A stretch of 11,862 bases of DNA from Bacteroidota bacterium (GCA_023393375.1 JAEWLI010000196.1:1-11862), one strand, 5' to 3'. Shown: positions 1 through 7,674, counted from the first letter of the stretch. Numbers and translations are program-made. Notes: generated by a model from the sequence alone, not told the origin.

Positions 1-1211
1 CGGGCAGACAGCTTTTTGCTAATTGATTGCTCCTTATTTCTTTTGGTTTCACTTTGCACATACATCCATGTGTCCGGCTGTCCTTTTGGCCGGAACACTG
101 ACAACTCTACCTTTTGCTTGCCGCGGGCCGTTAACCGCACCACCTTTTTACCTTCATCCAAGGGATAGTCTTTAATCCGCTTACGCGACACGCACACATA
201 ATCATACCCTTTCTCCCTGATCAGGGTCAGGTTCTCTTCAGTAGCAATACCGGCATCTATAACAATAGTTTGCTTCTTTGTACTACCACTATGTGAGGCC
301 AGGTCTGCAATCATCTCATCAATAGTAAGGGCATCGCTACGGCTGCCTTCATAAACACGGGAATGGCGAATAAAACCTTGGGCGTTGACAACCCCTGTAA
401 ATACCACCACCGGGCAATCATTGCGTTTTTCTTTGCTGCGGCCATACCCGGCCAATTTACTGTTGGCTTTGTTGGTCTCAAAATACGTGTTGCTGATATC
501 AAAGATTACCAGTTTGTCATCGATGTCGAACATATCGGTAATTCTTTGGTACAGGAACCGGTCTATTTTTGCTTTGTGTTCAAAGATTTGATCTGCAACC
601 TGGTAAAGCTGCTTATGTGTAAAGCTGTTTTTTTGACCATAACACGCTGCCAGTTCACTGTTCATGTTTAATATCTGGGCTGTCTTATGTTCTGATCCAC
701 AAAAGATTGCTCTTGCTGCTATTGCAATAAGGGCCTTGTTTGCCTCCTGCTGGCCCATTCCCAGGGAAGTAAAGCATTCTTTAAGTTTAAGTTTATCCAG
801 TATTTGGCGGCACAAGTGCTCAGGGCCAAAGCTTTTCACATCACAAACTTCCATGCCCAATATATCAATGTTGTGAAATTCGGCTTTCCCCGGCTGTGGG
901 GGCAATGATATTTCGCCAGTTTGTTGTTCCCCATATTTAATCAGGTATTTGTCGTAATAGGAAAGGGCAAGGTTTTTTAGCTCTGTGGATATGTGGGAGG
1001 GGAACAATTCAGGCTGGCGATATATTTTAGCTTTTAACACTTCCAATACAGCATTGCGGTTATTTTTATCCCTCATCTGCTTGTCAGAACCCAGGTAAAG
1101 AACCACCCGCTGTTTTACTTTGCCTTCCACCCTGGCGGCCTGCACCAGGTTATACTGGAAAAACGCCTGGCTGTTATTGCTGCGTTGTTTTTTTACTTCT
1201 CTAATAAACAT
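1..1211 (-). CDS. IS1634-family transposase (DDE, IS4-like), 3' end cut by window edge
   Basis: The reading frame opens with ATG at 1211-1209 (MFIREVKKQRSNNSQAFFQY) and stays open for 403 codons to the window edge without stop or frameshift. It therefore looks intact as far as visible. The order of motifs is that of IS1634-type transposases: an N-terminal region with FFQYNLVQAARVEGKVKQRV, then LVIFDISNTYFE, whose D238 is the likely first catalytic acid. This is followed by AGYGRSKEKRNDCPVVVF and a VYEGSRSDALTIDEMI segment, and then TIVIDAGIATEENL with D319, the likely second acid, and GYDYVCVSRKRIKD. The final catalytic Glu is expected beyond the edge. The product would cut and move its own DNA. 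The family is clear from motifs. Activity and copy number cannot be judged here. Confidence 0.9.
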   Translation of the reverse strand, partial: MFIREVKKQRSNNSQAFFQYNLVQAARVEGKVKQRVVLYLGSDKQMRDKNNRNAVLEVLKAKIYRQPELFPSHISTELKNLALSYYDKYLIKYGEQQTGEISLPPQPGKAEFHNIDILGMEVCDVKSFGPEHLCRQILDKLKLKECFTSLGMGQQEANKALIAIAARAIFCGSEHKTAQILNMNSELAACYGQKNSFTHKQLYQVADQIFEHKAKIDRFLYQRITDMFDIDDKLVIFDISNTYFETNKANSKLAGYGRSKEKRNDCPVVVFTGVVNAQGFIRHSRVYEGSRSDALTIDEMIADLASHSGSTKKQTIVIDAGIATEENLTLIREKGYDYVCVSRKRIKDYPLDEGKKVVRLTARGKQKVELSVFRPKGQPDTWMYVQSETKRNKEQSISKKLSA

Positions 1212-1287
1212 GCTGTAAAGGTACGAAAAGCCCCCGAATAAAGCAAATACCGTACATCACTACAAATGACAAACCAGAATAAAAATA

Positions 1288-1312
1288 CCCCTGAGAAGCC
1301 TTATGTGAGGGG
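1288..1312 (-). terminator. Possible weak terminator hairpin (or IS end)
   Basis: CCCCT at 1288-1292 pairs with AGGGG at 1308-1312. On the minus strand the hairpin is followed by a T-rich run (TATTTTTATT). It lies 15 bp downstream of the stop of the 1327-1761 gene, a fitting place for intrinsic termination. The perfect stem is only 5 bp, with mismatches inside, so it may instead be part of the insertion sequence's terminal region. Confidence 0.3.
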
Positions 1313-1326
1313 TCAACATCAAAATT

Positions 1327-1761
1327 TTAAGCCAATTTCGTGTTTATGTGCCAAGTTGGGTTAAGATAAAGCGAGTAACTTAAAATCATATTTCCATCAT
1401 TGTAGTGATATTCAATAATAATTCGCCTAATTTCTTGAAAAGTATAATTTTGACTGCCATTAATTACAAAGGAGGAATCTGTTTTATTAAAACGAATAAC
1501 CAATCCCTTTGCCCTTTCTAATTTTAATTTTCTATAATTCTTAATCAACATTGAAATAAAAAAACCGAAAACGATTGTAAACCCTCCTAATCCAATACTA
1601 AATTCTCTTTCTCTAATAAAATATAAAATAAATGGAAGAGAAAATATAGAAAAGATTAAAATAGTAATCAATAATTTATTACTGTCTTCACGAAAGGCAT
1701 TATCGGCTTTAGCAATTTCTAAAAAATTAGAATTTTGCGATATGTTTATTCTATATTTCAA
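1327..1761 (-). CDS. Hypothetical two-helix membrane protein, very AT-rich, TTG start only
   Basis: I do not recognise this protein. The 144 residues show a polar N-terminus, two hydrophobic helices (about residues 29-48, LLITILIFSIFSLPFILYF, and about 55-72, IGLGGFTIVFGFFISML) and a basic KNYRKLKLERAKG stretch. A C-terminal part follows (FQEIRRIIIEY, MILSYSLYLN) that resembles the strand-rich tails of small membrane proteins. The frame has no ATG before the second helix. The only usable start is TTG at 1761-1759, two codons after an in-frame TAA (1767-1765), so the start is doubtful. The protein stops soon after the SYSLYLN strand and just before the IS region, which may mean its end has been lost. 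Composition is about 26% GC by hand count over 1441-1740, far below its neighbours. It could be an intact orphan, a foreign gene or a remnant. Confidence 0.5.
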   Translation of the reverse strand: MKYRINISQNSNFLEIAKADNAFREDSNKLLITILIFSIFSLPFILYFIREREFSIGLGGFTIVFGFFISMLIKNYRKLKLERAKGLVIRFNKTDSSFVINGSQNYTFQEIRRIIIEYHYNDGNMILSYSLYLNPTWHINTKLA

Positions 1762-1794
1762 ATATTATCCTACTGGCTCGAAATATATATTCTT

Positions 1795-2220
1795 CTAATT
1801 AAATTTATATCCCAACCCGACCCTTAAAGCCAAATCACCCGGGTTATAATAGTAGTCCCCGCCAAAATCAATCCGCCAGTTTCTGTCAAGTGCATGTGAA
1901 TAACCCATCCCCAATGATATATCGGCAACAGGTCCTAACAAACCTCGGAATTTTAGAAAAACAGGATTAACAATATACCATCTGCCACCAATTGCCAGTA
2001 AAGTATTGGGGCCTCCCGACCACATTTCCAATCCGCCCAATACAGCAAAACTTTTGGATACAAAATAATTCCCTTCTATCCCTATCTGGGTTTTACGGGC
2101 AAAACCATAGTTGTCAGTTTTGTAAACATCCATGCCCAGACTTAATAAAAACTGAGCCTTAGACTCGATGGCAGAAATTGAAAATAGAAAGAAAAACAAA
2201 ATAGGTAGACACTTTTTCAT
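1795..2220 (-). CDS. Small secreted outer-membrane beta-barrel-like protein
   Basis: The 141-residue product starts with a clear signal peptide: MKK, a hydrophobic core LPILFFFLFSISAIES, and a probable cleavage after KAQ near residue 23. The mature part is short alternating strands rich in Gly and aromatic residues (IGIEGNYFV, FAVLGGLEMW, LLAIGGRWYIV, ISLGMGYSHAL, WRIDFGGDYYY, LALRVGLGYKF). It ends in Phe-Asn, close to the aromatic C-terminal end usual in outer-membrane barrels. It is thus probably a small outer-membrane or periplasmic barrel-type protein of unknown role. The gene stands between uvrB (60 bp away) and the AT-rich orphan (33 bp away). A candidate promoter lies just upstream. 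No specific family is recognised. Confidence 0.75.
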   Translation of the reverse strand: MKKCLPILFFFLFSISAIESKAQFLLSLGMDVYKTDNYGFARKTQIGIEGNYFVSKSFAVLGGLEMWSGGPNTLLAIGGRWYIVNPVFLKFRGLLGPVADISLGMGYSHALDRNWRIDFGGDYYYNPGDLALRVGLGYKFN

Positions 2221-2246
2221 AGCTAGTAATTTGATTGAACATTTGG

Positions 2247-2275
2247 CAAATTACTAACTTTTCTTCAATATACAA
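2247..2275 (-). promoter_or_regulatory. Candidate Bacteroidota-type promoter for the 1795-2220 gene
   Basis: On the minus strand TTG (2275-2273) is followed after 19 bases by TAATTTG (2253-2247), which is one base short of the Bacteroidota -7 consensus TAnnTTTG. The spacing matches the known TTTG-N19-21-TAnnTTTG layout, and the gene starts 27 bases further on. The match is imperfect, and the region is AT-rich, so chance similarity is possible. Confidence 0.35.
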
Positions 2276-2280
2276 GTATT

Positions 2281-4308
2281 CTATTTTTTGGCTTCACGTA
2301 ATTTTTGTAGTTCAAATAGTTCATCACGAAGTCGGGCAGCTTCAATGAAATCCAGTTCTTTTGCCGCTTTCTCCATACCTTTCTGTGTCTTTTTAATCAA
2401 TTTGTCTATATCGTCCCGATTCATGTACTGCACTACTGGATCAGCGGCAAGCATATCTTTATGTTCATCTTCAGTGTAATATTTTTTAGCAGATTTCTTG
2501 GAATCAGCCACTTTTGTTTGACCCATGATTGCATCAACGGACTTGATAATAGTTTTTGGAGTGATATTGTTCTTGAGGTTATATTCTATCTGTACCCGAC
2601 GCCTGCGATTTGTTTCTTCTATGGCAATCCGCATTGAATCAGTAATGGTATCTGCATACATGATCACCCGGCCATTTTCATTTCGTGCTGCTCGACCAAT
2701 CGTTTGTACCAGCGATCTTTGGTTTCTTAAAAAGCCTTCTTTATCTGCATCTAAAATGGTCACTAATGAGACTTCAGGCAAGTCTAACCCTTCTCTTAAT
2801 AGGTTGACCCCCACCAAAACATCAAAAATCCCCAATCGTAACTCCCTGAGAATTTCTACCCTGTCCAATGTGCTTACTTCTGAGTGAATATAGCGGCACT
2901 TTACATTGGCTCTTTCCAAATATTTGGTCAGCTCTTCAGCCATTCTTTTGGTAAGGGTTGTCACCAAAACTCTTTCTGATTTTTTTACCCTGATATCTAT
3001 CTCGTTGAGCAAATCATCAATCTGGTTCAGACTAGGGCGTACATCGATTTCAGGATCAAGTAATCCAGTAGGACGGATCAGTTGTTCTACAATTATACCC
3101 TCAGATTCCCTTAACTCATAATCTGCAGGTGTAGCACTTACAAAGATGATCTGGTTGATCATGGTTTCAAACTCATTGAAAGTCAAAGGCCGGTTGTCCA
3201 GAGCAGAGGGAAGCCGGAAACCATATTCTACCAGGTTCACTTTTCGTGACCGGTCGCCACCCCACATTGCCCTTACTTGTGGCATAGTAACATGACTTTC
3301 GTCTACAACCATCAGATAATCATCAGGAAAATAATCAAGAAGGCAGAAAGGCCTTGCTCCTTGCCTGCGACCATCAAAGTATCGGGAATAATTTTCAATA
3401 CCACTACAATAACCCAGTTCCCTGATCATTTCAAGGTCAAACTCGGTTCTTTCCTTGATCCTTTTAGCTTCTAAAAACCTTCGGTCTGATTCAAACAAGG
3501 CTACCTGGGCTACCATATCATCCTGGATATTCCGAATAGCCTGATGCAAGGTGTCTTTACTGGTTACAAAAAGATTGGCAGGATATATGGAAATTTGTTT
3601 TTCACCAGCAATTTTTTTCCCTGTTGAAGGATCAATTATCTGGATGTCTTCGATCTCATCTCCCCAGAAGAATATCCGGTAAGCGAAATCTGCATAAGCT
3701 ACAAATACGTCTACCGTATCCCCTTTTACCCGAAAGGTACCCCTCTTAAATTCTACTTCGGTGCGGTTGTAAAGGATATCAACAAGTGCAAATAGCAGCT
3801 GATTTCTGGGAATAACATCACCTATTTTCAAACTGACTACATTTTTGCCAAACTCTTCCGGATTTCCAATACCATAAATGCAAGAAACCGAAGCAACCAC
3901 AATTACATCTTTTCGGCCCGACAACAAGGAAGAAGTAGCACTTAACCGAAGCTTTTCAATCTCTTCATTGATCGACAGATCTTTTTCGATATAGATATTG
4001 CTAGTGGGCAGGTAAGCTTCAGGTTGATAATAATCGTAATAAGAAATAAAATATTCTACTGCATTTTCAGGGAAAAACTGCTTGAATTCTCCATACAATT
4101 GAGCTGCCAAGGTTTTATTATGGCTCAGTACCAAAGTGGGCCTTTTTACCTGGTTGATTACGTTGGCGATAGTAAAAGTTTTACCAGAACCTGTAACCCC
4201 TAAAAGCGTTTGTGCATGGTCTCCATTTAATACACCTTGCACCAGTTGCCGAATCGCCTCCGGTTGATCACCAGTAGGTAAATATTCATTGGTAAGATTA
4301 AAATCCAT
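2281..4308 (-). CDS. uvrB: UvrABC excinuclease subunit B
   Basis: UvrB is the damage-verifying helicase of nucleotide excision repair. It is loaded by UvrA, opens the duplex around the lesion and recruits UvrC for the cuts. The 675-residue length is normal for the family. Walker A GVTGSGKT is at 37-44. The beta-hairpin region that clamps DNA, with its hallmark YYDYYQPEAYLPTSN, is at 90-104. The Walker B/DEAD-type DESH is at 336-339. Helicase motifs follow in the second RecA-like domain (VLVTTLTKRMAEELT, GVNLLREGLDLPEVSLV, QTIGRAARN). The C-terminal UVR motif (AAKELDFIEAARLRDELFEL, about 645-665) binds UvrC. It starts with ATG at 4308 and ends with TAG. It is probably a single-gene unit, as a terminator precedes it and 60 bp separate it from the next gene. 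No SOS-type operator is evident upstream. All key motifs are intact. Confidence 0.98.
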   Translation of the reverse strand: MDFNLTNEYLPTGDQPEAIRQLVQGVLNGDHAQTLLGVTGSGKTFTIANVINQVKRPTLVLSHNKTLAAQLYGEFKQFFPENAVEYFISYYDYYQPEAYLPTSNIYIEKDLSINEEIEKLRLSATSSLLSGRKDVIVVASVSCIYGIGNPEEFGKNVVSLKIGDVIPRNQLLFALVDILYNRTEVEFKRGTFRVKGDTVDVFVAYADFAYRIFFWGDEIEDIQIIDPSTGKKIAGEKQISIYPANLFVTSKDTLHQAIRNIQDDMVAQVALFESDRRFLEAKRIKERTEFDLEMIRELGYCSGIENYSRYFDGRRQGARPFCLLDYFPDDYLMVVDESHVTMPQVRAMWGGDRSRKVNLVEYGFRLPSALDNRPLTFNEFETMINQIIFVSATPADYELRESEGIIVEQLIRPTGLLDPEIDVRPSLNQIDDLLNEIDIRVKKSERVLVTTLTKRMAEELTKYLERANVKCRYIHSEVSTLDRVEILRELRLGIFDVLVGVNLLREGLDLPEVSLVTILDADKEGFLRNQRSLVQTIGRAARNENGRVIMYADTITDSMRIAIEETNRRRRVQIEYNLKNNITPKTIIKSVDAIMGQTKVADSKKSAKKYYTEDEHKDMLAADPVVQYMNRDDIDKLIKKTQKGMEKAAKELDFIEAARLRDELFELQKLREAKK

Positions 4309-4327
4309 AGCTATTTACAACAAACGT

Positions 4328-4357
4328 CAAATATCTGAAAAAGTTAAAATGCACAAG
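4328..4357 (-). promoter_or_regulatory. Candidate promoter for uvrB
   Basis: On the minus strand CTTG (4357-4354) and GATATTTG (4335-4328) are separated by 18 bases. They resemble the Bacteroidota consensus TTTG / TAnnTTTG with one mismatch in each box and a spacer one base short. The ATG of uvrB follows 20 bases later. An independent promoter is expected here because the upstream operon ends in a terminator. Confidence 0.35.
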
Positions 4358-4382
4358 CATCAAAAAGCTTATATTTAAAATG

Positions 4383-4419
4383 AAAAAGGCTGATCACCTT
4401 GCCAGTTACCAGCCTTTTT
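4383..4419 (-). terminator. Intrinsic terminator of the tatA-gatA-transglycosylase operon
   Basis: AAAAAGGCTG (4383-4392) and CAGCCTTTTT (4410-4419) form a perfect 10-bp inverted repeat with a 17-base loop. On the minus strand the stem ends in five T residues, giving the hairpin-plus-T-tract form of a Rho-independent terminator. It starts 19 bp after the stop codon of the transglycosylase gene. The repeat is symmetric, so it could also stop transcription from the other direction. Confidence 0.85.
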
Positions 4420-4438
4420 GTTGAAGTAACACAAATAC

Positions 4439-5959
4439 TTATCCAATCACCAATTTCTGTCCTGGTTTAATATTATTGTCTTTCAGGTTATTCAATTCTT
4501 TAATCTTTTCAATGCTAAGCCCATTGTATCTTCTTGAAATATGCCATAAGGTATCACCTGGTTGAACAACATGGATTTTGTTTCCTGGTATTGGAGAGGT
4601 GGTGCTGTTCATAGATGCGGCTACCGAACCTCTGACATAAATATTCAGTTTCTGACCAACCCTGATCATATTGCTGTTTAAATTGTTCCAGGTCCGAATA
4701 TCAGCAACCTTTACACGGTATTTAGTCGCTATGGCACCTAAGACATCCCCACTTTTCACCCGATAAACAATTTTTTCTCGGTCATATGTATTTGATGGAG
4801 CTGCTTGAGCAATCATTTCAATTTCTGCTTTACCAACTTTTGATGCTGAATCCAGAATTGCGATTCTGTTGAACTTGTAAAATTCATTCCTGTCATAGGG
4901 TATCAGTACCTGAGTTTTTTTTGATGTAGCAGGAACTACTTTACGTTTAATATGCGGGTTCATTTTTTCGAGATCTTCAGGACATACGTCAATCAATGTG
5001 GCCAAAGTAGGCAAATGAACATATCCATCTAAAAGAATTGTATCTGCAACAATACTGTGTTCAAAATCATCGATAAAGAAATTGTGCTCTTCGGCATAAT
5101 TGAATGCATAAGTCACCGCAACAAACTGAGGCACATATGATCTTGTCTCCCGGGGAAGGTGATTGTAGATTTCCCAAAATGAATTTTTATAACCAGACCT
5201 TCTGATAGCTTTCCTTACATTGCCGGGCCCTGCATTATATGAGGCTAGTGCAAGTTCCCAGTCATTGAACATGCCATACAATTCTTTCAGATATTTACAT
5301 GCTGCTTCAGTCGCTTTCTCAGGATCGAGCCGTTCATCTATATACCAATCCTGGTGCAACTTGTATATTTTACCGGTATAGGGCATAAATTGCCACAAAC
5401 CTGCAGCACCTGCTCTGGAAACAGCCCTGGTATTTAAACCAGATTCAACAATAGCAAGATATTTTAATTCATCGGGCAAATTGTATTTTTTCAGATATTT
5501 TTCAAAAAGAGGGAAATACATATTCTTACGACGCATTACCATTTTGGTATACTCTCTGTCCCTTACCACGAAAAAGTCCACAAAACTTTTTACATTGGCG
5601 TTGAAATTTAACGGCATAGATGTATTTTGCTGCAATTTTGACAAACGAAGAGCTATTTCATCATATGATACATCTGGTACATATTCATACACTACCCTTA
5701 CGGTATCTAGATCCAGATATTCATCTGCTATTACGTCTTCTGGTTCTATAGCAGTAGAGTCCACTTCCAGCACAAAAGCATCATAATCAGGATTCTGTTG
5801 ATTTAACAACACAGGAGGTTTTACACCATGAAGCGCATCAGGATTAAATCTTGGAGAAAATTTTTTCAAAGGTTCTCGTAGTTGCCCAATTACTGAACCT
5901 GATAATAACATCCCTAAAACGAACACCACACCACTAAACTGAAAGTTCTTATTCCTCAT
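4439..5959 (-). CDS. MltD-like lytic transglycosylase with two LysM domains
   Basis: This is a periplasmic enzyme predicted to cleave the MurNAc-GlcNAc bond of peptidoglycan with formation of 1,6-anhydroMurNAc. The 506 residues begin with a signal peptide (hydrophobic 9-24, ending near VIGQ). An acidic, probably disordered stretch follows (about 55-90). The SLT (transglycosylase) domain is about 145-285. It has catalytic Glu172 in AIVESGLN, the GAAGLWQFMP motif (184-193), ALASYNAGPGNV (237-248) and LPRETRSYVP (268-277). A weak LysM-like segment is seen around 312-354. Two clear LysM domains for glycan binding follow at about 397-441 (YRVKSGDVLGAIATKYRV) and 462-505 (HVVQPGDTLWHISRRYN). This layout is that of E. 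coli MltD. The ATG overlaps the gatA stop as ATGA, suggesting translational coupling. It is the last gene before the terminator at 4383-4419. No lipobox is seen, so it is more likely soluble than a lipoprotein. Confidence 0.92.
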   Translation of the reverse strand: MRNKNFQFSGVVFVLGMLLSGSVIGQLREPLKKFSPRFNPDALHGVKPPVLLNQQNPDYDAFVLEVDSTAIEPEDVIADEYLDLDTVRVVYEYVPDVSYDEIALRLSKLQQNTSMPLNFNANVKSFVDFFVVRDREYTKMVMRRKNMYFPLFEKYLKKYNLPDELKYLAIVESGLNTRAVSRAGAAGLWQFMPYTGKIYKLHQDWYIDERLDPEKATEAACKYLKELYGMFNDWELALASYNAGPGNVRKAIRRSGYKNSFWEIYNHLPRETRSYVPQFVAVTYAFNYAEEHNFFIDDFEHSIVADTILLDGYVHLPTLATLIDVCPEDLEKMNPHIKRKVVPATSKKTQVLIPYDRNEFYKFNRIAILDSASKVGKAEIEMIAQAAPSNTYDREKIVYRVKSGDVLGAIATKYRVKVADIRTWNNLNSNMIRVGQKLNIYVRGSVAASMNSTTSPIPGNKIHVVQPGDTLWHISRRYNGLSIEKIKELNNLKDNNIKPGQKLVIG

Positions 5960-7404
5960 ACTACAGGGTCTTTTATATTTTTTTTATTCTTTAATAAATA
6001 TTCTGAAAACGCCAAAAGCTCTTGTTCACCAAATAATTTTGTCATAATCTGCAATCCTATGGGCAGACCTTCACGGTCATGTCCGTTAGGTAAAGAAATT
6101 GCTGGAACTCCTGCTACCGAAGCCTGGACAGTAAACAAATCGGCCAGGTACATTTCGATAGGGTCATTGTTCTTTTCGCCAAGTTTAAAAGCTGTTGTAG
6201 GGGTCGTTGGTAAGATTAAGAAATCATAAACAGACAACAACTCCTGTGTTTTGCTTTTGATTAAATTTCGTACCTTTTGCGCTTTGGTATAATATGCATC
6301 ATAATAACTAGCACTAAGCACAAATGTTCCCAACATGATCCTTCTTTTTACTTCTTCCCCAAATCCTTCAGACCTGGATTTTTTATACATATTTTCAATA
6401 TTTGTAGCATCAGGGCTTCTGTATCCATATTTTACCCCATCGAAACGGGATAAATTCGAACTGGCTTCTGCTGTAATCAGAATATAATAAGTGGGCAAAG
6501 CATATTTCATCAATGGGAAATTTACTTCTTCTACCTGATGCCCCTCCTCTTTCAAATAGGTGATGGTATCCAATATATTTTGCCTGACATTCTCATTAAT
6601 ACCCTCGCTTTCCAGTGTATCTCTGATGTAAGCTATTTTTGCTTTTTTATTAAAATTGAGATTTTTTGTATAAAAAGGAGTAGTTTCTCGTGATACGGTA
6701 CTGTCCATACCATCATCTCCTGACATGATCTCAAGTAATAAAGCAGCATCTTCTATATTGTGGGTGAAAGTTCCAATTACATCGAATGAAGATGCATATG
6801 CAATTAATCCATACCGTGAAATACGTGAGTAAGTGGGCTTTAAGCCTATCACCCCGCAAAATGCTGCTGGTTGCCTTACAGATCCACCTGTATCTGAACC
6901 TAATGAAGCTAAACACATGTTCATTTGAACAGATACTGCTGATCCACCGGAAGACCCTCCCGGAGCCCTATCATTAGCTACCCCATTTAAAACCGGCCCA
7001 TACGCCGAATTTTCATTTGAGGAACCCATTGCAAATTCATCACAATTGGTTCGGCCGATGATAATGACATCTTCGTCCAATAAACGTTGTACGGCAGAGC
7101 TGGTAAATTGTGATTCAAATCCCTCCAGGATCCTGCTACCTGCTTGTACTCTGTGATCTTTATAGCATAGTACATCTTTAATTGATATGACCATACCAGC
7201 TAATCTACCTGCGGTGCCGTTCTTAATCTTTTGATCAATTTCTATGGCTTTCTTTTTGGCATCATCAGCAAAAACCTCCAGGAATGCGTTCAGATTTTTA
7301 TTTTTTTCAATATTTTGAAGATAAAACGCTACTATTTCACTACAGGTTAATTTCCCAGCGGTGATTTCTTCCCGAATCTGTGCTAAAGAGGTATATTTTT
7401 TCAC
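5956..7404 (-). CDS. gatA: Asp-tRNA(Asn)/Glu-tRNA(Gln) amidotransferase subunit A
   Basis: GatA releases ammonia from glutamine inside the GatCAB complex. The ammonia is used to turn Glu-tRNA(Gln) (and often Asp-tRNA(Asn)) into the amidated form. The 482 residues match the family length. The amidase-signature triad is complete: Lys76 in SIKDV, Ser151 in APGGSSGGSAVSVQ, and Ser175 in GSDTGGSVRQPAAFCG. The spacing equals that of S. aureus GatA (79/154/178). The substrate-loop sequence GLKPTYSRISRYGLIAYASS is typical of GatA rather than of general amidases. The start is GTG at 7404-7402, overlapping the tatA stop by 4 bp (GTGA). The first in-frame ATG would remove the region before Lys76, so GTG is well supported. 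gatB and gatC are not in this window, which is common. The stop overlaps the next gene's ATG. Confidence 0.95.
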   Translation of the reverse strand: MKKYTSLAQIREEITAGKLTCSEIVAFYLQNIEKNKNLNAFLEVFADDAKKKAIEIDQKIKNGTAGRLAGMVISIKDVLCYKDHRVQAGSRILEGFESQFTSSAVQRLLDEDVIIIGRTNCDEFAMGSSNENSAYGPVLNGVANDRAPGGSSGGSAVSVQMNMCLASLGSDTGGSVRQPAAFCGVIGLKPTYSRISRYGLIAYASSFDVIGTFTHNIEDAALLLEIMSGDDGMDSTVSRETTPFYTKNLNFNKKAKIAYIRDTLESEGINENVRQNILDTITYLKEEGHQVEEVNFPLMKYALPTYYILITAEASSNLSRFDGVKYGYRSPDATNIENMYKKSRSEGFGEEVKRRIMLGTFVLSASYYDAYYTKAQKVRNLIKSKTQELLSVYDFLILPTTPTTAFKLGEKNNDPIEMYLADLFTVQASVAGVPAISLPNGHDREGLPIGLQIMTKLFGEQELLAFSEYLLKNKKNIKDPVV

Positions 7405-7616
7405 TTGTCAATCTTTTTAGGGTCTATCTGATCATCTTCTTCATCTTTTTCACTCTTTTTTTCATGCTTCGTGGCATCTTTAAATTCTTTAATGCCCTTT
7501 CCCAAACCTTTTGCTAATTCAGGAATCCTTTTTGCCCCAAAAAATATTAATATTACAAGAACGATCAACAAAATCTCCCATCCTCCAAAAAACCATAATA
7601 AAACAGAACCAGTCAT
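7401..7616 (-). CDS. tatA: Twin-arginine translocase subunit TatA/TatE
   Basis: TatA forms the membrane pore or patch through which TatC exports folded proteins with twin-arginine signal peptides. The 71-residue protein has the full family layout. There is a short periplasmic N-terminus, one transmembrane helix (about 13-26, WEILLIVLVILIFF) and the hinge Phe26-Gly27. The amphipathic helix AKRIPELAKGLGKGIKEFKD (28-47) and a highly charged tail (KKSEKDEEDDQ) follow. TatB is usually longer, so TatA/E is the better call. No tatC is present here. It is the first gene after the promoter at 7644-7674, and its TGA overlaps the gatA GTG. It lies just after an EnvC-like gene, a relevant neighbour because some cell-wall amidases are known Tat cargo in E. 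coli. Confidence 0.93.
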   Translation of the reverse strand: MTGSVLLWFFGGWEILLIVLVILIFFGAKRIPELAKGLGKGIKEFKDATKHEKKSEKDEEDDQIDPKKIDK

Positions 7617-7643
7617 GATAAAAAATTAAGATAAATAATAACG

Positions 7644-7674
7644 TAAATATAGATAATTTAAACCTGCATACAAA
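7644..7674 (-). promoter_or_regulatory. Bacteroidota-type promoter for tatA-gatA-transglycosylase operon
   Basis: On the minus strand TTTG (7674-7671) is followed by exactly 19 bases and then TATATTTA (7651-7644). This matches the Bacteroidota primary-sigma consensus TTTG-N19-21-TAnnTTTG at all but the last position, and the tatA ATG is 28 bases downstream. The -33 box is flanked by two direct copies of TGCATA on the plus strand (7665-7670 and 7675-7680). These could be a protein-binding site, though that is only a guess. This is the best promoter match in the window. Confidence 0.6.

Larger units (their letters stand above)
1..1312 (-). mobile_element. Insertion sequence, IS1634-like, partial (left part outside window)
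   Basis: The element is inferred from its transposase, which occupies 1-1211 and runs off the left edge. The non-coding stretch 1212-1312 upstream of the transposase start probably carries the terminal end of the element, but the exact edge cannot be fixed, because the matching inverted repeat and the target duplication lie outside the window. The G/C-rich inverted repeat at 1288-1312 is one possible outer limit. It could equally be the terminator of the neighbouring gene, so 1312 is only an upper estimate. The region is visibly richer in G+C than the gene beside it, which fits separate origins. Confidence 0.55.

Noticed and set aside
363..876. Plus-strand open frames of 68-102 codons inside 363-876
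   Set aside because: They lie opposite the transposase frame, which carries clear family motifs. The plus-strand products show no recognisable domain and look like shadows.
1221..1255. GTACG (1221-1225) and CGTAC (1251-1255) as an IS terminal inverted repeat
   Set aside because: Five bases with a 25-base loop next to the transposase start is not convincing, and a terminal repeat must match the other IS end, which is not visible.
1331..1359. GCCAA repeated at 1331-1335 and 1350-1354, plus the palindrome CCAAGTTGG at 1351-1359, considered as a recombination site or cassette end
   Set aside because: The repeats are only 4-5 bases long, lie partly inside the orphan's coding frame, and have no recombinase nearby. 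Chance is enough to explain them.
2525..2887. 120-codon plus-strand frame opposite uvrB
   Set aside because: uvrB is strongly conserved through this stretch with helicase motifs. The antisense product is Ser/Arg-rich without any domain, as expected of a shadow.
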